From assembly GCA_963575745.1 (NCBI GenBank), contig CAUYUJ010004747.1:92501-156500 (forward strand): 64,000 nt of DNA, in the 5' to 3' direction. Shown piece after piece: positions 44,759 through 55,678 of this stretch (position 1 is the first letter of the stretch; each line of letters begins with the position of its first letter). Under the pieces are notes generated by a model, which was not told the DNA's origin, did not search any database, and saw only the letters and a list, made by a program, of their open reading frames with translations. This stretch comes from Prorocentrum cordatum. Taxonomy: Eukaryota > Sar > Dinophyceae > Prorocentrales > Prorocentraceae. The position numbers and the translations under genes are program-made.

Positions 44759-45108
44759 ACGGGGTAACAGCAGACGGGGTAACAGGAAACGGCCGGTTCG
44801 AGGCATCACATGGCCCCTTTGTTGCAGTGCAGTTTTTGTTTTGCTTTCGCGTTCGATGCAGCACCTTCCATAAGCTGGCTGCGTTGCACATTTTCGGCTG
44901 CTGCACTGCAGCTTTTTGTTTTGGGCCCTCTGTTGCCCGGTCTGTGGGGCTAGTTTGCAGTTATTTCGCAATTAGTTGCCAACACATTGCTGTGCATGTT
45001 TTTTTTTTGCGTTGCAGCAAAATTCGATGCATGTTTTGTTCTGGTCGTTGCAGTGTTTCCACCTGGATCCCACGGTGCTTCTGTTACCCCGTTTAGGCGT
45101 TACCCGGT
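44759..45108. mobile_element. Small fold-back element with doubled terminal repeats
   Basis: ACGGGGTAACAG occurs twice at the left (44759-44770, 44774-44785). Its inverse CTGTTACCCCGT lies at 45081-45092, with a degenerate second copy GTTACCCGGT at 45099-45108. The interior has repeated TGCAGTGCAG/TGCACTGCAG plus T-run words (44823, 44903, 45043). About 350 bp, no coding capacity. Structure resembles a fold-back or MITE-type element. No clear target-site duplication was found. Confidence 0.5.
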
Positions 45109-45329
45109 TTAGTGCTCCCTGAGAATCAGGAGGAGGGTTTGGGTCAACCAGGGATGTCTCTGCGATGCTGCAACGCTCCCTACCGTCTCAAGTCCCCTCC
45201 TCACACCTTCCTGAAGCGTTCTCTGTCACTGCATGAAGCGCCCATTGACCTACGAACGCCCTTATGGGCCTGCCATTCAGGCGAATGCAGCGTTCCAGCG
45301 CAGGTCGGTAGATCAGTTCGGGGGGCTGC

Positions 45330-45590
45330 CCAGCAATTTAATCGTTCTTTCCTGAAAGACGAACCACCCTCCATCATCGGAGCTGTCGCGAATCTGGAAC
45401 TTCTGATCACCAAGGTTGACAGGAAACTCCAAGAGATATCCTCATTTTGATATTCACCCGCCCCCCCATCCCTCCAGCTGCGGTATATCCTAGCCACTCG
45501 CATTGCGGACGTCCCGTGCGAGAGCACCATTTTGAACAAGCGCCGCCCTCCATCTTCGTAGCTGCTGCAAAGTCTGAATCGCCCGCCCTT
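45330..45590 (+). repeat. Dispersed ~83-bp family, short array
   Basis: Two units with GACGAACCACCCTCCATCAT (45359) and GCGAGAGCACCATTTTGAAC (about 45519), GCCGCCCTCCATC and GCTGCTGCAAAGTC. Related to 4014-4570 and 50410-50570 in the same orientation. Confidence 0.55.
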
Positions 45591-47785
45591 CCCTCCCTCT
45601 CTTCCTTGGTCCCCCCTCTTCCCTCCTCCGCATTTGGCGGTGCGCTGGTGGCCGCAGCGCGGCGGATGGCGATGGCAGACAGCAGGGCTGCCGCGTCGGC
45701 GGCGGAGCTGCCATGCCGCATGGTGGCAGAAGCCGCGCGAGGCAGGCGGCAACCCGTCAGGCCATCTGGGCTGCGGGCGGCTGCCCATGCGCCGCGGCAG
45801 ACGGCCAGTCCGCGTCTGGGCGGCTGGCGGCTGCGCCTGCGCCTGCGCCGCGGCAGGTCGCCAGGCAACGTCTGGGCGATTGGCGGCGGCGTTCGTGGCC
45901 GCGGCGGGGCTGGAGGGCCAGGTCCCCCAACCGCCTGCACGGAGGCGCCCTCAGAACTCGTCCCCTGAATGCCCTCGCGACGGAGGCCTGGACGATGGAT
46001 TTGGCGGTGGCGGCTTGCCTGGAACGGCGAGGGTTCGAGGCCCAGCTCCTTGTGACCGAGTAGGTCCACCGCGCGGCGGCCGAATGGACACTGGCCATGA
46101 TGGAGGACGGCGCGACCTTCGGCGAAGAGGGCGGCCACGTGACGGCGATTGTGGGCGGCGAGGTGTCGGAACGGGTTGCGCTCGAAACGCGCATCCACGC
46201 GGAAACCCCGCAACGCAGGAACAGCATGCATAACGCAGCGGGCAGGAGTGGGGAACATGTTCCCGCACCTTTGGGGACCGCGGCGAGGGAGCTGCGTTAG
46301 CGGCGGCTGCGCGTCGCGGCGCACGTGTTCCACGCAGCGGCGCGCGTCACAGGGCTACGCCGCGCCCCACCGCATCCAGCGGGGTGCGATACGAGCGCCC
46401 GACGTGCGGAGACGGCCGATCGAACGGGAACGGGCACATATTGGACGGTGGTGGGAGGGGCGGCAATGGCGCGCAACGGTTTATGCCAGTGGCGTGGATG
46501 GCTCGTGGCCGTAGCCGAGCAGGCGCGACGAACTCCGCCTCCCATCGTGCCGCTTCTGGCCTGAGTGTGCGTTGTTCAAAAGATCGCAGGGGGCGTTTGG
46601 CGGACCAGTGGGATACAGCGGTTGCTGGGGGCAGCCCGCCAGCGCATCGCATGCGGAGGTGGCGGAGCATCGGCGCGCGTCCGCGGCACCCTGCGCTGAT
46701 CGCCGAGTTTGCGAGGCTCGACAGGCGCAGAGGCGATGAAACCCGAAGCTTGGGGCGGGTTCCCAAATAGCAGAGAGCGACCGGACGGCCACAGGGGCAG
46801 CCTGTCAGGCTGCAGCGGGGCGTCCTGGTTCAGAGCGCGGTGCAGTTGTCCTTTTGCCACCTGTGGGGCAGCCGACCGTCAGTTGCCCATGTCCTTTGTG
46901 AGGCGGTCGGCCGCAAGGAGGACCAAGCGGGTGGCGGCTGACAGTCAGCTGTCCATGTCCTGTGTCAAGCAGCCACCCGCCCGCTTGCGCCCAGGCCCGA
47001 GAGGTTAGTAAGGAAAGCGAGGGAGCTTGCCCGACGCCGTATCTGGGAGCAGGGATCGACCTAAACGCTGTTTTGGCGATTTCGTGGGCCATTTTCGTTT
47101 CGACTTCGTTTGGAAGCAAAGGACGGACAACCACACATCGAGGGAATACGAACACACAGCGGAAACGGAACACACCTGTTAGATCGAACCGTTGGGTGGA
47201 GTCGCGCCGCCCACCCGGAAACCACACCAGTCAGGCAGCCATTCCGGCCAGGCTGTGTTGATGGCCACAACGGCGTCGAGGCTGCCAGCCCAGCCGGGTG
47301 GCGGCGCGAGAGTCCGCTCTGGCTTGCGCGGGCCACACGGCCTGGCGCTGGGGTGTTCCGCGGCTCGGGGGCACGTCACCTCCCCCCCCGCGCAGGTTGC
47401 TCGTTGTTTCTACGCTTGATCCTCCTCCCCAACCTCCTCTTGATATTCCTCCTGCCTCTTACCCCCCAAGGCCAATGAGAGGACGCAGCCCGGCACCCTT
47501 GTCTACCTACCCCCTGTTTTTCCCCCCTTGCCTCCTACCTTCCCCCCCCCATCCTCCCCTTTCCTCCCTCTTCCCCTCTTTCCCCGTAGCTCTCTTGACC
47601 TGTAGCTGGTGGTTCCTTCCTCCTTTGTCCTCCTCTTCCTCCTCCTTCTTCTCCCCCCTTCCTCTCCTCCCTCTTCCATCCTTTTCCTTTTGAATCACAC
47701 CTTCCTGTCGAACCCCGGGGCCAGTCGGAAGGGTGCGACGGGCGGTCCGCCCGAGGTTGCCTCACCATATATGTTCCTGCAGCGA
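45591..47785. other. GC-rich interval with local duplications, no recognised gene
   Basis: About 60-bp direct duplications occur at 45775-45890 (CGTCTGGGCGGCTGG / CGTCTGGGCGATTGG) and at 46868-46980 (CAGTTGCCCATGTCC / CAGCTGTCCATGTCC). Frames up to 308 codons exist on both strands, for example AALFAEGRAVLHHGQCPFGR on minus, but nothing is recognisable. Low-confidence coding remnants cannot be excluded at 45965-46270. Confidence 0.4.
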
Positions 47786-47789
47786 AACA

Positions 47790-48150
47790 TTGGCGGCTCG
47801 ATTTAGCGCCGCACACAGTAGTCTTAAAACATGCAGGATCTTCACGGATTGAGGGCGGCTCGTTTTTCAAAATGCGATTATTTCTTTTTCGTCGCGCGCA
47901 TTCATCGATCAACATTGCAAGAGACTCGTTGATTGAGGGCGGGTGGTTTTCAAAATGTGGTTCTCGACGCAGCGCCGCGCTTGTAAGACCTTCACGGATG
48001 GAGGGCGGGCCGCTTTCAAAATGCGGCTCGCGCCGCAGCGCAGGGCAGATGTACAAATTTGCAAATTTGCAACAGTTTCATGAACGGAGGGCGGTTCCTT
48101 TTAAACATGTTGCTCTCGCCTTCGCGCCTCGCACGGTCGTTTTAAGAGTT
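47790..48150 (-). repeat. Dispersed ~83-bp family, inverted array
   Basis: Three to four units with GGATTGAGGGCGG, TTTTCAAAATGCG and CGCCGCGC words. The reverse complement matches the AGAGCC-TTTGAA-CCGCCCTCCATC pattern of the plus-orientation arrays. Frames give Arg-Arg-Glu-Pro-His-Phe-Glu repeats. Confidence 0.6.
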
Positions 48151-49260
48151 TACAGCCGTTTCAAGGGTTCTAGAATAGTTAGCGTTCGAGAATTGGTGTT
48201 TGGGTACGGCGTCGGAGTGTCAGGGCGCAACGGTTACGATGATTCGTGGTGTTGAACTCCCAGGATTGGTGTCCTGGCATGGTTCAAGATCGTCCAGACG
48301 CAACAGTATCGGTGATTCGCTGTGTTGATGTCTCAGGAATGGTATGCTGGCGTAGTTCAATATTCACACATTCTTCTTCTCCAACGGAGCATTTCTTTGA
48401 GTGACAATGAATTTTTGCTGAGGCCTATGAAGAGGGAGCTTGGAGGGAGAGTTTTTGAAACATCGTTGATACATCTTGGGTTCACACTGGTTTTCCTCCT
48501 CCGGCCTTTCCCTCCTGCCCTGTCCGCAGCGTGGCTCTCAGGAAACTCTGTGGAGGATCCTCTTGCCTCCCCCCCTCGCTTTCCTCCCCCTGCGTCCCCC
48601 CCTCCCCCGAGGTTGCTTTTCCGCTTTTTGCACGGGCGTTTTGTGTGGTGCGTCGCACGTGTAGCATGCGTGTCAGGCACCCCTGTTGCCGCACCCCTTC
48701 GGGGTTTCGATGCTCAGGAGGAAAAGTGTGTACGCGAGCAGTCTACTGCCTGCGTCTTTCGATGAGCACCTTTTCCCTCTTTGTTGGGGCGATGTTGGCT
48801 GGACCCCCCCCGAGGCCGCCGAGAGGACGCAGCTTGACACCCTCTCCGGTGACCGCCCCGCATCGCCTCCCCTAGCGCGCGGCGACGGGTGAGGGAGGTT
48901 GTCGCCGGAAGGACGGAAGGAAGCAAGGGAGGAAGGAGGTGGAGGGTGGCAGCGGTGCGCCTCCCTTTTTTGCCATCCTCCCCTCCTCTGCTCCACTCCT
49001 CCCCCCTCCACTCCTCCCCTGGCTCGATGGGGGAAGCATGACCCACGTTGGAACGTGAGAACGCTCGCTTTCTGACGCAGCTGGCAGGGGGTGGTTGGCT
49101 TAGCGCTGCCCCCTAACAAAACAATATGGGGGGACTCGGGGTTCCAGACCACCACCCGCGGAAAATGATCGGGGGTCTGGAACGTGATTGAAGGTGTACT
49201 GGAACCCCCTCGCCCCCCTCCCAGATACGGGGGGAGTCGGGGTAACAACCCCCCTCCAGA
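48151..49260. other. No recognisable gene
   Basis: Short repeat of a CAGGATTGGTGTCCTGGC / CAGGAATGGTATGCTGGC word (48261, 48332). The 49120-49260 part has inverted words around GGGGTTCCAGACC and GGTCTGGAACG. No coding support. Confidence 0.4.
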
Positions 49261-49261
49261 G

Positions 49262-49895
49262 CAACGCGGCAACACGACAACGACGACGACCGACGACTGA
49301 CGACTGACGACCGACGACCGACGACGACGACCGACGACCGGCGAACGACGAACGACGACGACGACGACGACGACAACGGCGGACAACGACTACGGACGAC
49401 GGACGACGACGACGACGACGAAGACGGCGACGACGACGACGATGACGACGACGACGGACGACAGACGACGGACGACGGACAACGGACAACGGACGACGAC
49501 GACGGACGACGGACGACGGACGCCAGACCACGGAAAACGGACGACGGATGACGACGACGAAGACGACCATGACGATGGACGACGACGGACGATGGCGATG
49601 ACGACGACAACGACGGACGACGTTGACGCCGACGGATGACGACGATGAACACGACAACGACCACGACGACGACGACGCCAACGACGACGACAACGATGGT
49701 CGACGGACGACGACTGACGACGGCGACGACGACGACCGACGACCAAGACGACGACGGCCGGCGACCAAGACGACGATGACCAAGACGACCATGACAACGA
49801 CGTCGACAACAACGACGACCGACCGACCGACCGACCGATCGACGACGACGACGACGGCCGACGGCAAACGACCGACGACCGACGACCAAGGACCG
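49262..49895 (+). repeat. GAC/ACGG-based low-complexity tract
   Basis: About 630 bp of GAC units phased with ACGGACGACG and CCGACGACGA words. Minus frames read Val/Ser/Arg repeats of up to 258 codons and are not genes. Confidence 0.9.
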
Positions 49896-50224
49896 ACGGG
49901 GGGGGTTCCATTACCCCACCCTCCATTTCGCAGAAGGGGGGGTACGTACCTCCCGGTTCTTGGAGGTGGTCTGGACCTTCCATTTTTTTGGGGGTCCTCT
50001 GGTTTCTGAGCCCCCCCTTCGGATTTGCTTAAGGTTCCTGAGCCCCTCCCCTATTTTTTTATTTCAGGCCAGCGACGGCGGATCACGCTCGCTTGAACGT
50101 GACAGAGATATGGCGGAGGAGGAAAGGAGCGGATGATACGCAGCAGGAGGAGCAGGAATTGAGAAACAACAACAGCACAGTTGTTATATAGATGCGTGCG
50201 ACAAAAATTGCAGCATATCGAAGA

Positions 50225-50335
50225 GAAGCAGTAACATCAGCATACGGAGGAAGAGGAGGAGGAGGTGGAGGGAGGGGGAGGTGGGGAGAAGGAGGAGGAG
50301 GAGGAGGAGGAGGAGGAGGAGGAGGAGCAGGACCT
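50225..50335 (+). repeat. GGA tract
   Basis: GGAGGA repeat of about 100 bp with some GGTGGA interruptions, upstream of the ~83-bp family copy. Confidence 0.9.
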
Positions 50336-50409
50336 GTGCAAACCAAACACGCGTTAATGATGTAGCAGTTTACCTTCCCTCCAAGTTTCCTGTTAACTTG
50401 ACAAGCAAA

Positions 50410-50660
50410 CATGCTCGGTGCTAAGGGGAGAGCCACATATTGAAAACAATTGCATCCACCCATGCAACTGCTGCACACCCTGAAGACGAATGTACGCGGC
50501 GCAAATGCGAAAACCAAAATTTGAAAACGTTGCCGCCCGCCTTGAAGGTGTTGCGCATTTCAAGATTCAGGTTCATAAGTGGTCACGAAGTCTCCGGCGA
50601 AACGCCCAGCCCGCCCTACAGACACGTCAGGGGGAGGGGGGCAACAGGGTAAAATCATGT
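50410..50660 (+). repeat. Dispersed ~83-bp family plus conserved 3' flank
   Basis: Units AGAGCCACATATTGAAAACA (50430) and GCGAAAACCAAAATTTGAAA (50506) with CATGCAACTGCTGCA and GAATGTACGCGGCGC. The 3' flank CCCGCCCTACAGACACGTC (50608) matches 4587-4605, so array plus flank form one dispersed unit. Confidence 0.6.
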
Positions 50661-50697
50661 TTCTCGAAAAAGGATTGTGGAGAAGGAGGATCATGTT

Positions 50698-50785
50698 CAG
50701 GAGGAGGAGGAGGAGGAGGAGGAGGAGGAGGAGGAGGAGGAGGAGGAGGAGGAGGAGGAGGAGGAGGAGGAGGAGGAGGAGGATC
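50698..50785 (+). repeat. GGA tract
   Basis: Nearly pure GGA repeat of about 85 bp, followed by GC-rich mixed DNA to about 51070 with no recognised gene. Confidence 0.95.
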
Positions 50786-51235
50786 ATCTCGGGGTCGCCT
50801 GCTCCCCAGGGCCGTCGACGGGCGGACCCCTGGCTTGCCAGGGGCGTGGGCTCGTCCCCCCTGGGGAGAGAAAAGGGTACGGGTCCCCCGACGGGGGGGC
50901 AGCCCCCGTACCTGCCGCCGATGTCGGGGTGGTGTCTTGCGGCGGCGGCCTTCCCTGGCGGTGGGGCTGCACCGGCGGCGCTTGGCGGTGGGACCGGTGC
51001 GCACACGCTGTCCGCAGCTGGAGGAGGAGGCGGAGGGAGGCGGAGGGAGGAGGAGGGAGCGCGGGAGCGGGTGCTTGTCGAAGGATTCGCCACCCTCCTC
51101 CCCATCCTCTTCCTCTTCCACCTGCACTCGTGTCTTTCTCCTCGTCCTTGTCTTCTCCCCTCTCATTTCCTTCGCCTCCTCTTCCCCTCTCCTTTGTTAA
51201 CCTTTCCTTCTCCCTCCTCCTCCCCCTCCTTGTCC

Positions 51236-53390
51236 TTTTTTGTCCAACATCGTGTGGTGTTGGGTTCTCGTTTTGAAGAGACAGTACCCCGCGTTCCTCT
51301 CCTCTTCCTCCCCCCCTCCTTCCTCCCCCTTCCCCCCCTCCTCCGTCCCCCCTGCGTTTCGCCCACCCAATACAGCGCTTCGTGGCCCCATAAAGAGCCC
51401 CGCCGCAGGTCCCAGTGCCACCGTCCGCATGCGCCCCGCACACGCAGTACAGCGTTTCGTGGCCCCCTCCTCCCTCCTCCCTGCGTTTCACCCACCCAGT
51501 ACAGCGCTTCGTGGCCGCATAGGGATAGGGAGCCCCGCCGCAGGTCCCGGCGCTGCCGTCCGCATGCGTCCCGCATGCCCATCACAGCGTTTCGTGGACC
51601 CCTCCTCCCTATCCCTAGCGTTTCACCCACCCAATACAGCGTTTCGTGGCCCCATACGGAACCCCACCGCAGGCCCCAGTGCTACCGTCCGCGTGCGCCC
51701 CGCACACGCAGTACAGCGTTTCGTGGCCCCTCTCCGCCCTCTTCCCTGCGTTTCACCCACCCAGTACAGCGCTTCGTGGCCCCATAAGGAGCCCCACCTC
51801 AGGTCCCAGTGCTACCGTCCGCATGCGTCCCGCACACGCAGTACAGCGTTTCGTGGCCCCCTCCTCCCTCCTCCTTGCGTTTCACCCACCCAGTACAACG
51901 CTTCGTGGCACGATAGGGAGCCCCACCGCAGGTCCCAGTGCTACCGTCCGCATGCGTCCCGCACACGCAGTACAGCGCTTCGTGGCCCCATAGGGAACCC
52001 AACCGAAGGTCCCAAAGCTACTGTCCGCATGCGTCCCGCACACCCAGTACAATGTTTCGTTGCCACATAATGTGGGCTCCACCGACGGCCCCAATGCTAC
52101 CGTCCGCGTGCGCCCCGCGCACCCAGTACAGCGCTTCGTGGCCCCATGGTGAGCCCCACCGAAAGTCCCAGTGCTACCGTCCGCATGCGTCCCGCAAACC
52201 CAACCGACGGCCAGTGGGACCGTCCGCGTGCGTCCCGCACGTCCAATTTGGCATTTTCATCGACTCGGTACAGCGCTTCGTGGCCCCATGGGGAGCTCCA
52301 CCGAAACCCCCATTGGGACCGCCCGCATGCGTCCTGAAAACCCAATTTGGCATCTTCGCCCACACAGTACAGCGCTTCATGGCACCATAGGGAACCCCGC
52401 GGAAACCCCCCGTGGGACCGTCCGCGTGCGTCCCGGAAACCCAATGTGGCATTTTCACACACCTAGCAAAACGTTTTGCATAGGGAGCTCCACCGAAGTC
52501 CAGTTAGACCGCCCGCATGCGTCCCGGAAACCCAATTGGGCATTTTCACCCAGTACAGCGCTTCGTGGCCCCATAGGGAGCTTCACCGAAGCCCCGAGGA
52601 GGACTGTCCGCATGCGTCCTGCAAACCCAATTTTGCATCTTCACCCACCCAGTACCGCGTTTCGAGGCCCCATAGGAAACTCCAGCGAAGCCCGAAGTGG
52701 GACCGTCAGGATGCGTTGCGGATTTGGAATGTTCACCCTGTGGGACCATCCGCATGCGTCCCGGAAACCAAATTCACCCTCATATTTTTCGTGCCCCCGT
52801 AGGGAGCTCCACCGAAGCCCCCAGTTGGACGGCCCGCGTGCGTCCCGGACATTTATTTTTGCATTTTCACTGACCCAGTGCAGCGTTTCGTGCCCCATAG
52901 GGAGCTCCACCGAAACCCCGATTGGGACTGTCCGCGTGCGTCTCGAAAACCCATTCTGGCATTTTGACCCAGCCAGCACACCGTTTCGAAACCCCAGAGG
53001 GAACTCCAGCGAAACCCGAAGTGGGACCGCTATAGATAGGATGCGTCGCGGAAATCCCATTTGAATTTTCACCCCGTGGGACCATCCGCATGCGTCCCAG
53101 AAACCAAATTTGGCACACCCTTCATACGTTTCGTGGCCCCATAGGGAGGTCCACCGAAACCCCCAGTGGGACCGCCCGCGTGCGCCCCGGAAGCCTATTT
53201 TGGCATCTTCACCCACCACCCAGTACAGCGTTTCGTGGCCCCATAGAGAGTTCCACCGACGGCCCCAGTGCTGCCGCCCTCATGCGTTCCCCCCCACCCA
53301 GTGCAGCGCTTCGTGGCCCCATAGGGAGCTTCACCGAAGAAAATATTCAGCATCGCCGTACCTACAACTGTATATGGTTGGGTCCAACGC
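51236..53390 (-). repeat. Composite interspersed repeat, copy B (inverted)
   Basis: Reverse-complement relative of 884-2240. The 51236-51300 end carries TGTGGTGTTGGGTTCTCG and TTTTGAAGAGACAG, matching the right end of copy A. The 53355-53395 end carries ACAACTGTATATGGTTGGG, matching its left end. Between lie more than 20 units of the ~90-bp repeat (landmarks CAGCGCTTCGTGGCCCCATA, CTACCGTCCGCATGCGTCCC), many shortened to 60-75 bp toward 52200-53100. Copy B is 2.2 kb against 1.4 kb because it has more units. The several long open frames are repeat translations. Confidence 0.75.
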
Positions 53391-53399
53391 CAGGATAAT

Positions 53400-53734
53400 T
53401 CTCTACTTCTCTCTCGCTCTGTCTCGTTTTTTCTCTTCCCCCCGCTCGTCCTTCTCACTCTTCCTCGTCTCCCCCCCCCACCCCCCCTCTCCTTCGCCCC
53501 TCTTCTCCGCCGCTCCCCCCCTCCCTCCTCGATCTCCTATTCCTTCTCCCCCTCCCTCCCTCTTTCTCCTCTCCCTCCCCCTCCCCCCCCCTCGCCCATG
53601 CTCCTCCTCCTCCGCCGCCATGTCCTCCTCCCTCCCTTCCCCTTCCCCCTCGCCCCTCGGCCTTCCCCCCCTTCCTCCTCCTTTTCTTGTTTTTCTTCTC
53701 CTCCTCCTCCTCCTCCTCCTCCTCCTCTTCTTCC
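53400..53734. repeat. CT-rich low-complexity DNA
   Basis: TCC and CCCCTC words, purest at 53697-53732. It abuts LINE B directly, so the LINE's 5' end is truncated here or was replaced by simple sequence. Confidence 0.85.
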
Positions 53735-54450
53735 TCGCGGTGGTCGTGGATGATATCCTCATCCGCCGGACGGGTGGTCTGCAGCGCACCGTGCACGAGG
53801 TGTCGGATGCAGCTTACAGTCTGAAAGCGTTATTGGAGGAGTGTGACTTGCAGGTGGCACCCAAAAAGTCCAGAGCCTTGGCCAATGTCCCTGCTGCCAG
53901 GGCAGGCCTAGAGCAGCGGCTGCGACGGCCGCTTGGCGTGGTGGCAGCAGCTCAGGAGAGGAGCCTCGGCGTCGACTTCAGCGGGGGTAAGCGCATCGTG
54001 AGGACGGTGCGTGCTGGGCGGTTGCAGCAAGCTCGTCAACGACTTCGGCGAGGTCAGGTGATCAAGACGGGCAAGGGCCGCAGGGCTGCAGCCCAGCGGG
54101 TGACCAGGACAGGGTTGGAGAGCCCAGCGCGGCCTTCGGAGTTGGGGTCACGGGATGCGCCCAGGGTGAGTTGGACAAGGCGAGGACCATCTCCTTCACC
54201 GCCACTTCGTCCAGCACGGCGGGCAGGTCCCGCACGCTGGCGCTGATACTGCACCCGGGGTCGGACCCCATCTTTGGGGCTACGCTGGGTCCTGTCATGT
54301 TGCTTCTCCACGCCGTCTGGGACAGCTGGATTCCGCGGCGCGTGGTGGACTCCTGCCTGACCGAGCGGCGAGCCACCAACTGGGCAGGCGTGCAGGGCCC
54401 CCATGTCCGCGGTCGTCGTAACGCTGCGCCGCGTGGGCTGGGAGATCATT
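53735..54450 (+). pseudogene. LINE B reverse transcriptase C-terminal part
   Basis: VVVDDILIRRTG carries the catalytic Val-Asp-Asp (about 53741-53749). The thumb region SLKALLEECDLQVAPKKSRA follows with the conserved Lys-Lys-Ser, and RSLGVDFSGGKR lies about 45 residues on. After a frame change near 54120, GVTGCAQGELDKARTISFTA and GSDPIFGATLGPVMLLLHAV fit the post-polymerase part of these LINEs. Everything N-terminal to the VDD box is missing. The frame extends upstream only into simple sequence, so the apparent start is not biological. Confidence 0.6.
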
Positions 54451-55212
54451 GACGCCGAGCGCTGGCGGTGCCATGACGGTTCGGAGGTGGAGATATTCGA
54501 CGCCTCCCCGCGGGTGATCACGAAGCTGCTGTGGCGTGCAATCGAGCGCTGGCAGTGGCAGCAGGTCGCCAACGCGCCAGGCTGCGCCCATCCGGCGCGT
54601 GGAGGGGTGCTTGAGCCCCTGGTGCGGCTCACCTCGACGGGACTCGTCGCGAGCGTGGAGGAGCGGCTGGATCTCGGCGCAGGGCGTCCTGGGAATTTTG
54701 GCCTGGATCTCGGCGACGGGCGCCGTGGAGATTTTGGCCTGGATCGCTGTGCAGGGCGTCCTGGAGATTTTGGCCTGGATCTCGGCGACGGGCGCCCTGG
54801 GGGCGCAGCTGTCGGCGAGGCTGGCAGGCGCAGGAAGATGCGGCTCACGCCGAAGGAGCGCGGCCACACTACTACATTGGCTCGCTGGTTACCATTGGCC
54901 AGGTGGGCGCAGGCGAGGAAGGCGGACAAGGGCATGGCAAGTTCGGACAGCTGCCTCCTCTGCTCTGAGCGCGGCACGTTGCTGCACAGGCATTGCGATT
55001 GCGCCAGCTGGCAGGGCGTGCTCCAGCTGCCCGCGCACGTGCGGCAGCTGCGCGAGCGCGCCGATTCACCCGAGGTCGAGTTGCTCCTCGAGAGGTGTCT
55101 CTGGCCGGCGCAGGTCGGCCTCGACAGGCCCTCCAGGAGTGAGCAGGTGTGTTGGCGAGGAGTGCACGACGGATACGTCGGGCGAGGCATTCCTGGACGG
55201 CTCGGATTCTGA
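54403..55212 (+). pseudogene. LINE B region between polymerase and RNase H, with a 36-bp repeat
   Basis: Open frame beginning VVVTLRRVGWEIIDAERWRC and SPRVITKLLWRAIERWQW, typical of the LINE connection region. At 54667-54810 four 36-bp units follow (12 residues each, LDLGDGRPGDFG type; landmarks CTGGATCTCGGCG at 54667, 54703, 54739, 54775). The frame then holds CLLCSERGTLLHRHCDCASW (about 54952), a Cys/His cluster that could bind zinc. The RNase H lies in another frame, so the element is broken near 55150. Confidence 0.5.
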
Positions 55213-55678
55213 CGCAAGTTCCGACGGGCATACCTCTGTATGTTGGAGTGTTGTCGTCCTCCTCCCGACGGAGGACGCCTTCCTGATGTCCCTTTCGGGC
55301 CAGCTGTGCCAGTCGTACGTCGACATCAACGGGGGCGAGCTCATGGCGTTCATCATGCTGCTGAGGTTTGGTATGCCCCCGTGCGTGGCCGTGGTTGAAT
55401 CGGTGATGAAGCATGGCAGGGTCGTTACCACCAGCTATTGTTATTCCTGGGCCCACTTGCGGCGGTTGGGTTGGGATCTGATTGACGAGATTGGTGGGGT
55501 TGGCGAGCTCGGAGTCCGAGTTCGATGGGTTCGAGCCCACTACACTGCGCGGCAAGTGCAGTCACAGGCCATCGCCTACAGGGACTGGCTGGGCAACCAG
55601 TACGCGGACACGGCCGCCAAGTCCGCAGCGGAGCATAGCAGGATCCCAGCCAGCCAGCGTGCCAAGCTGGAGGCCTAG
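55175..55678 (+). pseudogene. LINE B RNase H domain
   Basis: Open to the TAG at 55676-55678. In order: AFLDGSDSDASSDG (first catalytic Asp, about 55190), DINGGELMAFIMLLR (catalytic Glu, about 55324), VVESVMKHGRVVT (third acidic position, Glu where Asp is usual, about 55390), WVRAHYTARQ (His block, about 55527) and DWLGNQYADTAAK (last Asp, about 55582). All five blocks of a type I RNase H are in one frame, the best preserved domain in the window. The Glu at the third position may weaken activity. It removes RNA from the RNA-DNA hybrid during retrotransposition. Confidence 0.75.

Noticed and set aside
49113-49889. 258-codon minus frame, Val/Ser/Arg-rich
   Set aside because: Translation of the GAC-based tract.
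50579-51787. 402-codon plus frame
   Set aside because: Joins a GGA tract, GC-rich DNA and the composite repeat; no domain.
55586-55600. CTGG-GCAA-CCAG as a member of the hairpin family
   Set aside because: It is a 4-bp stem within a conserved RNase H block (DWLGNQ), so protein constraint explains it.
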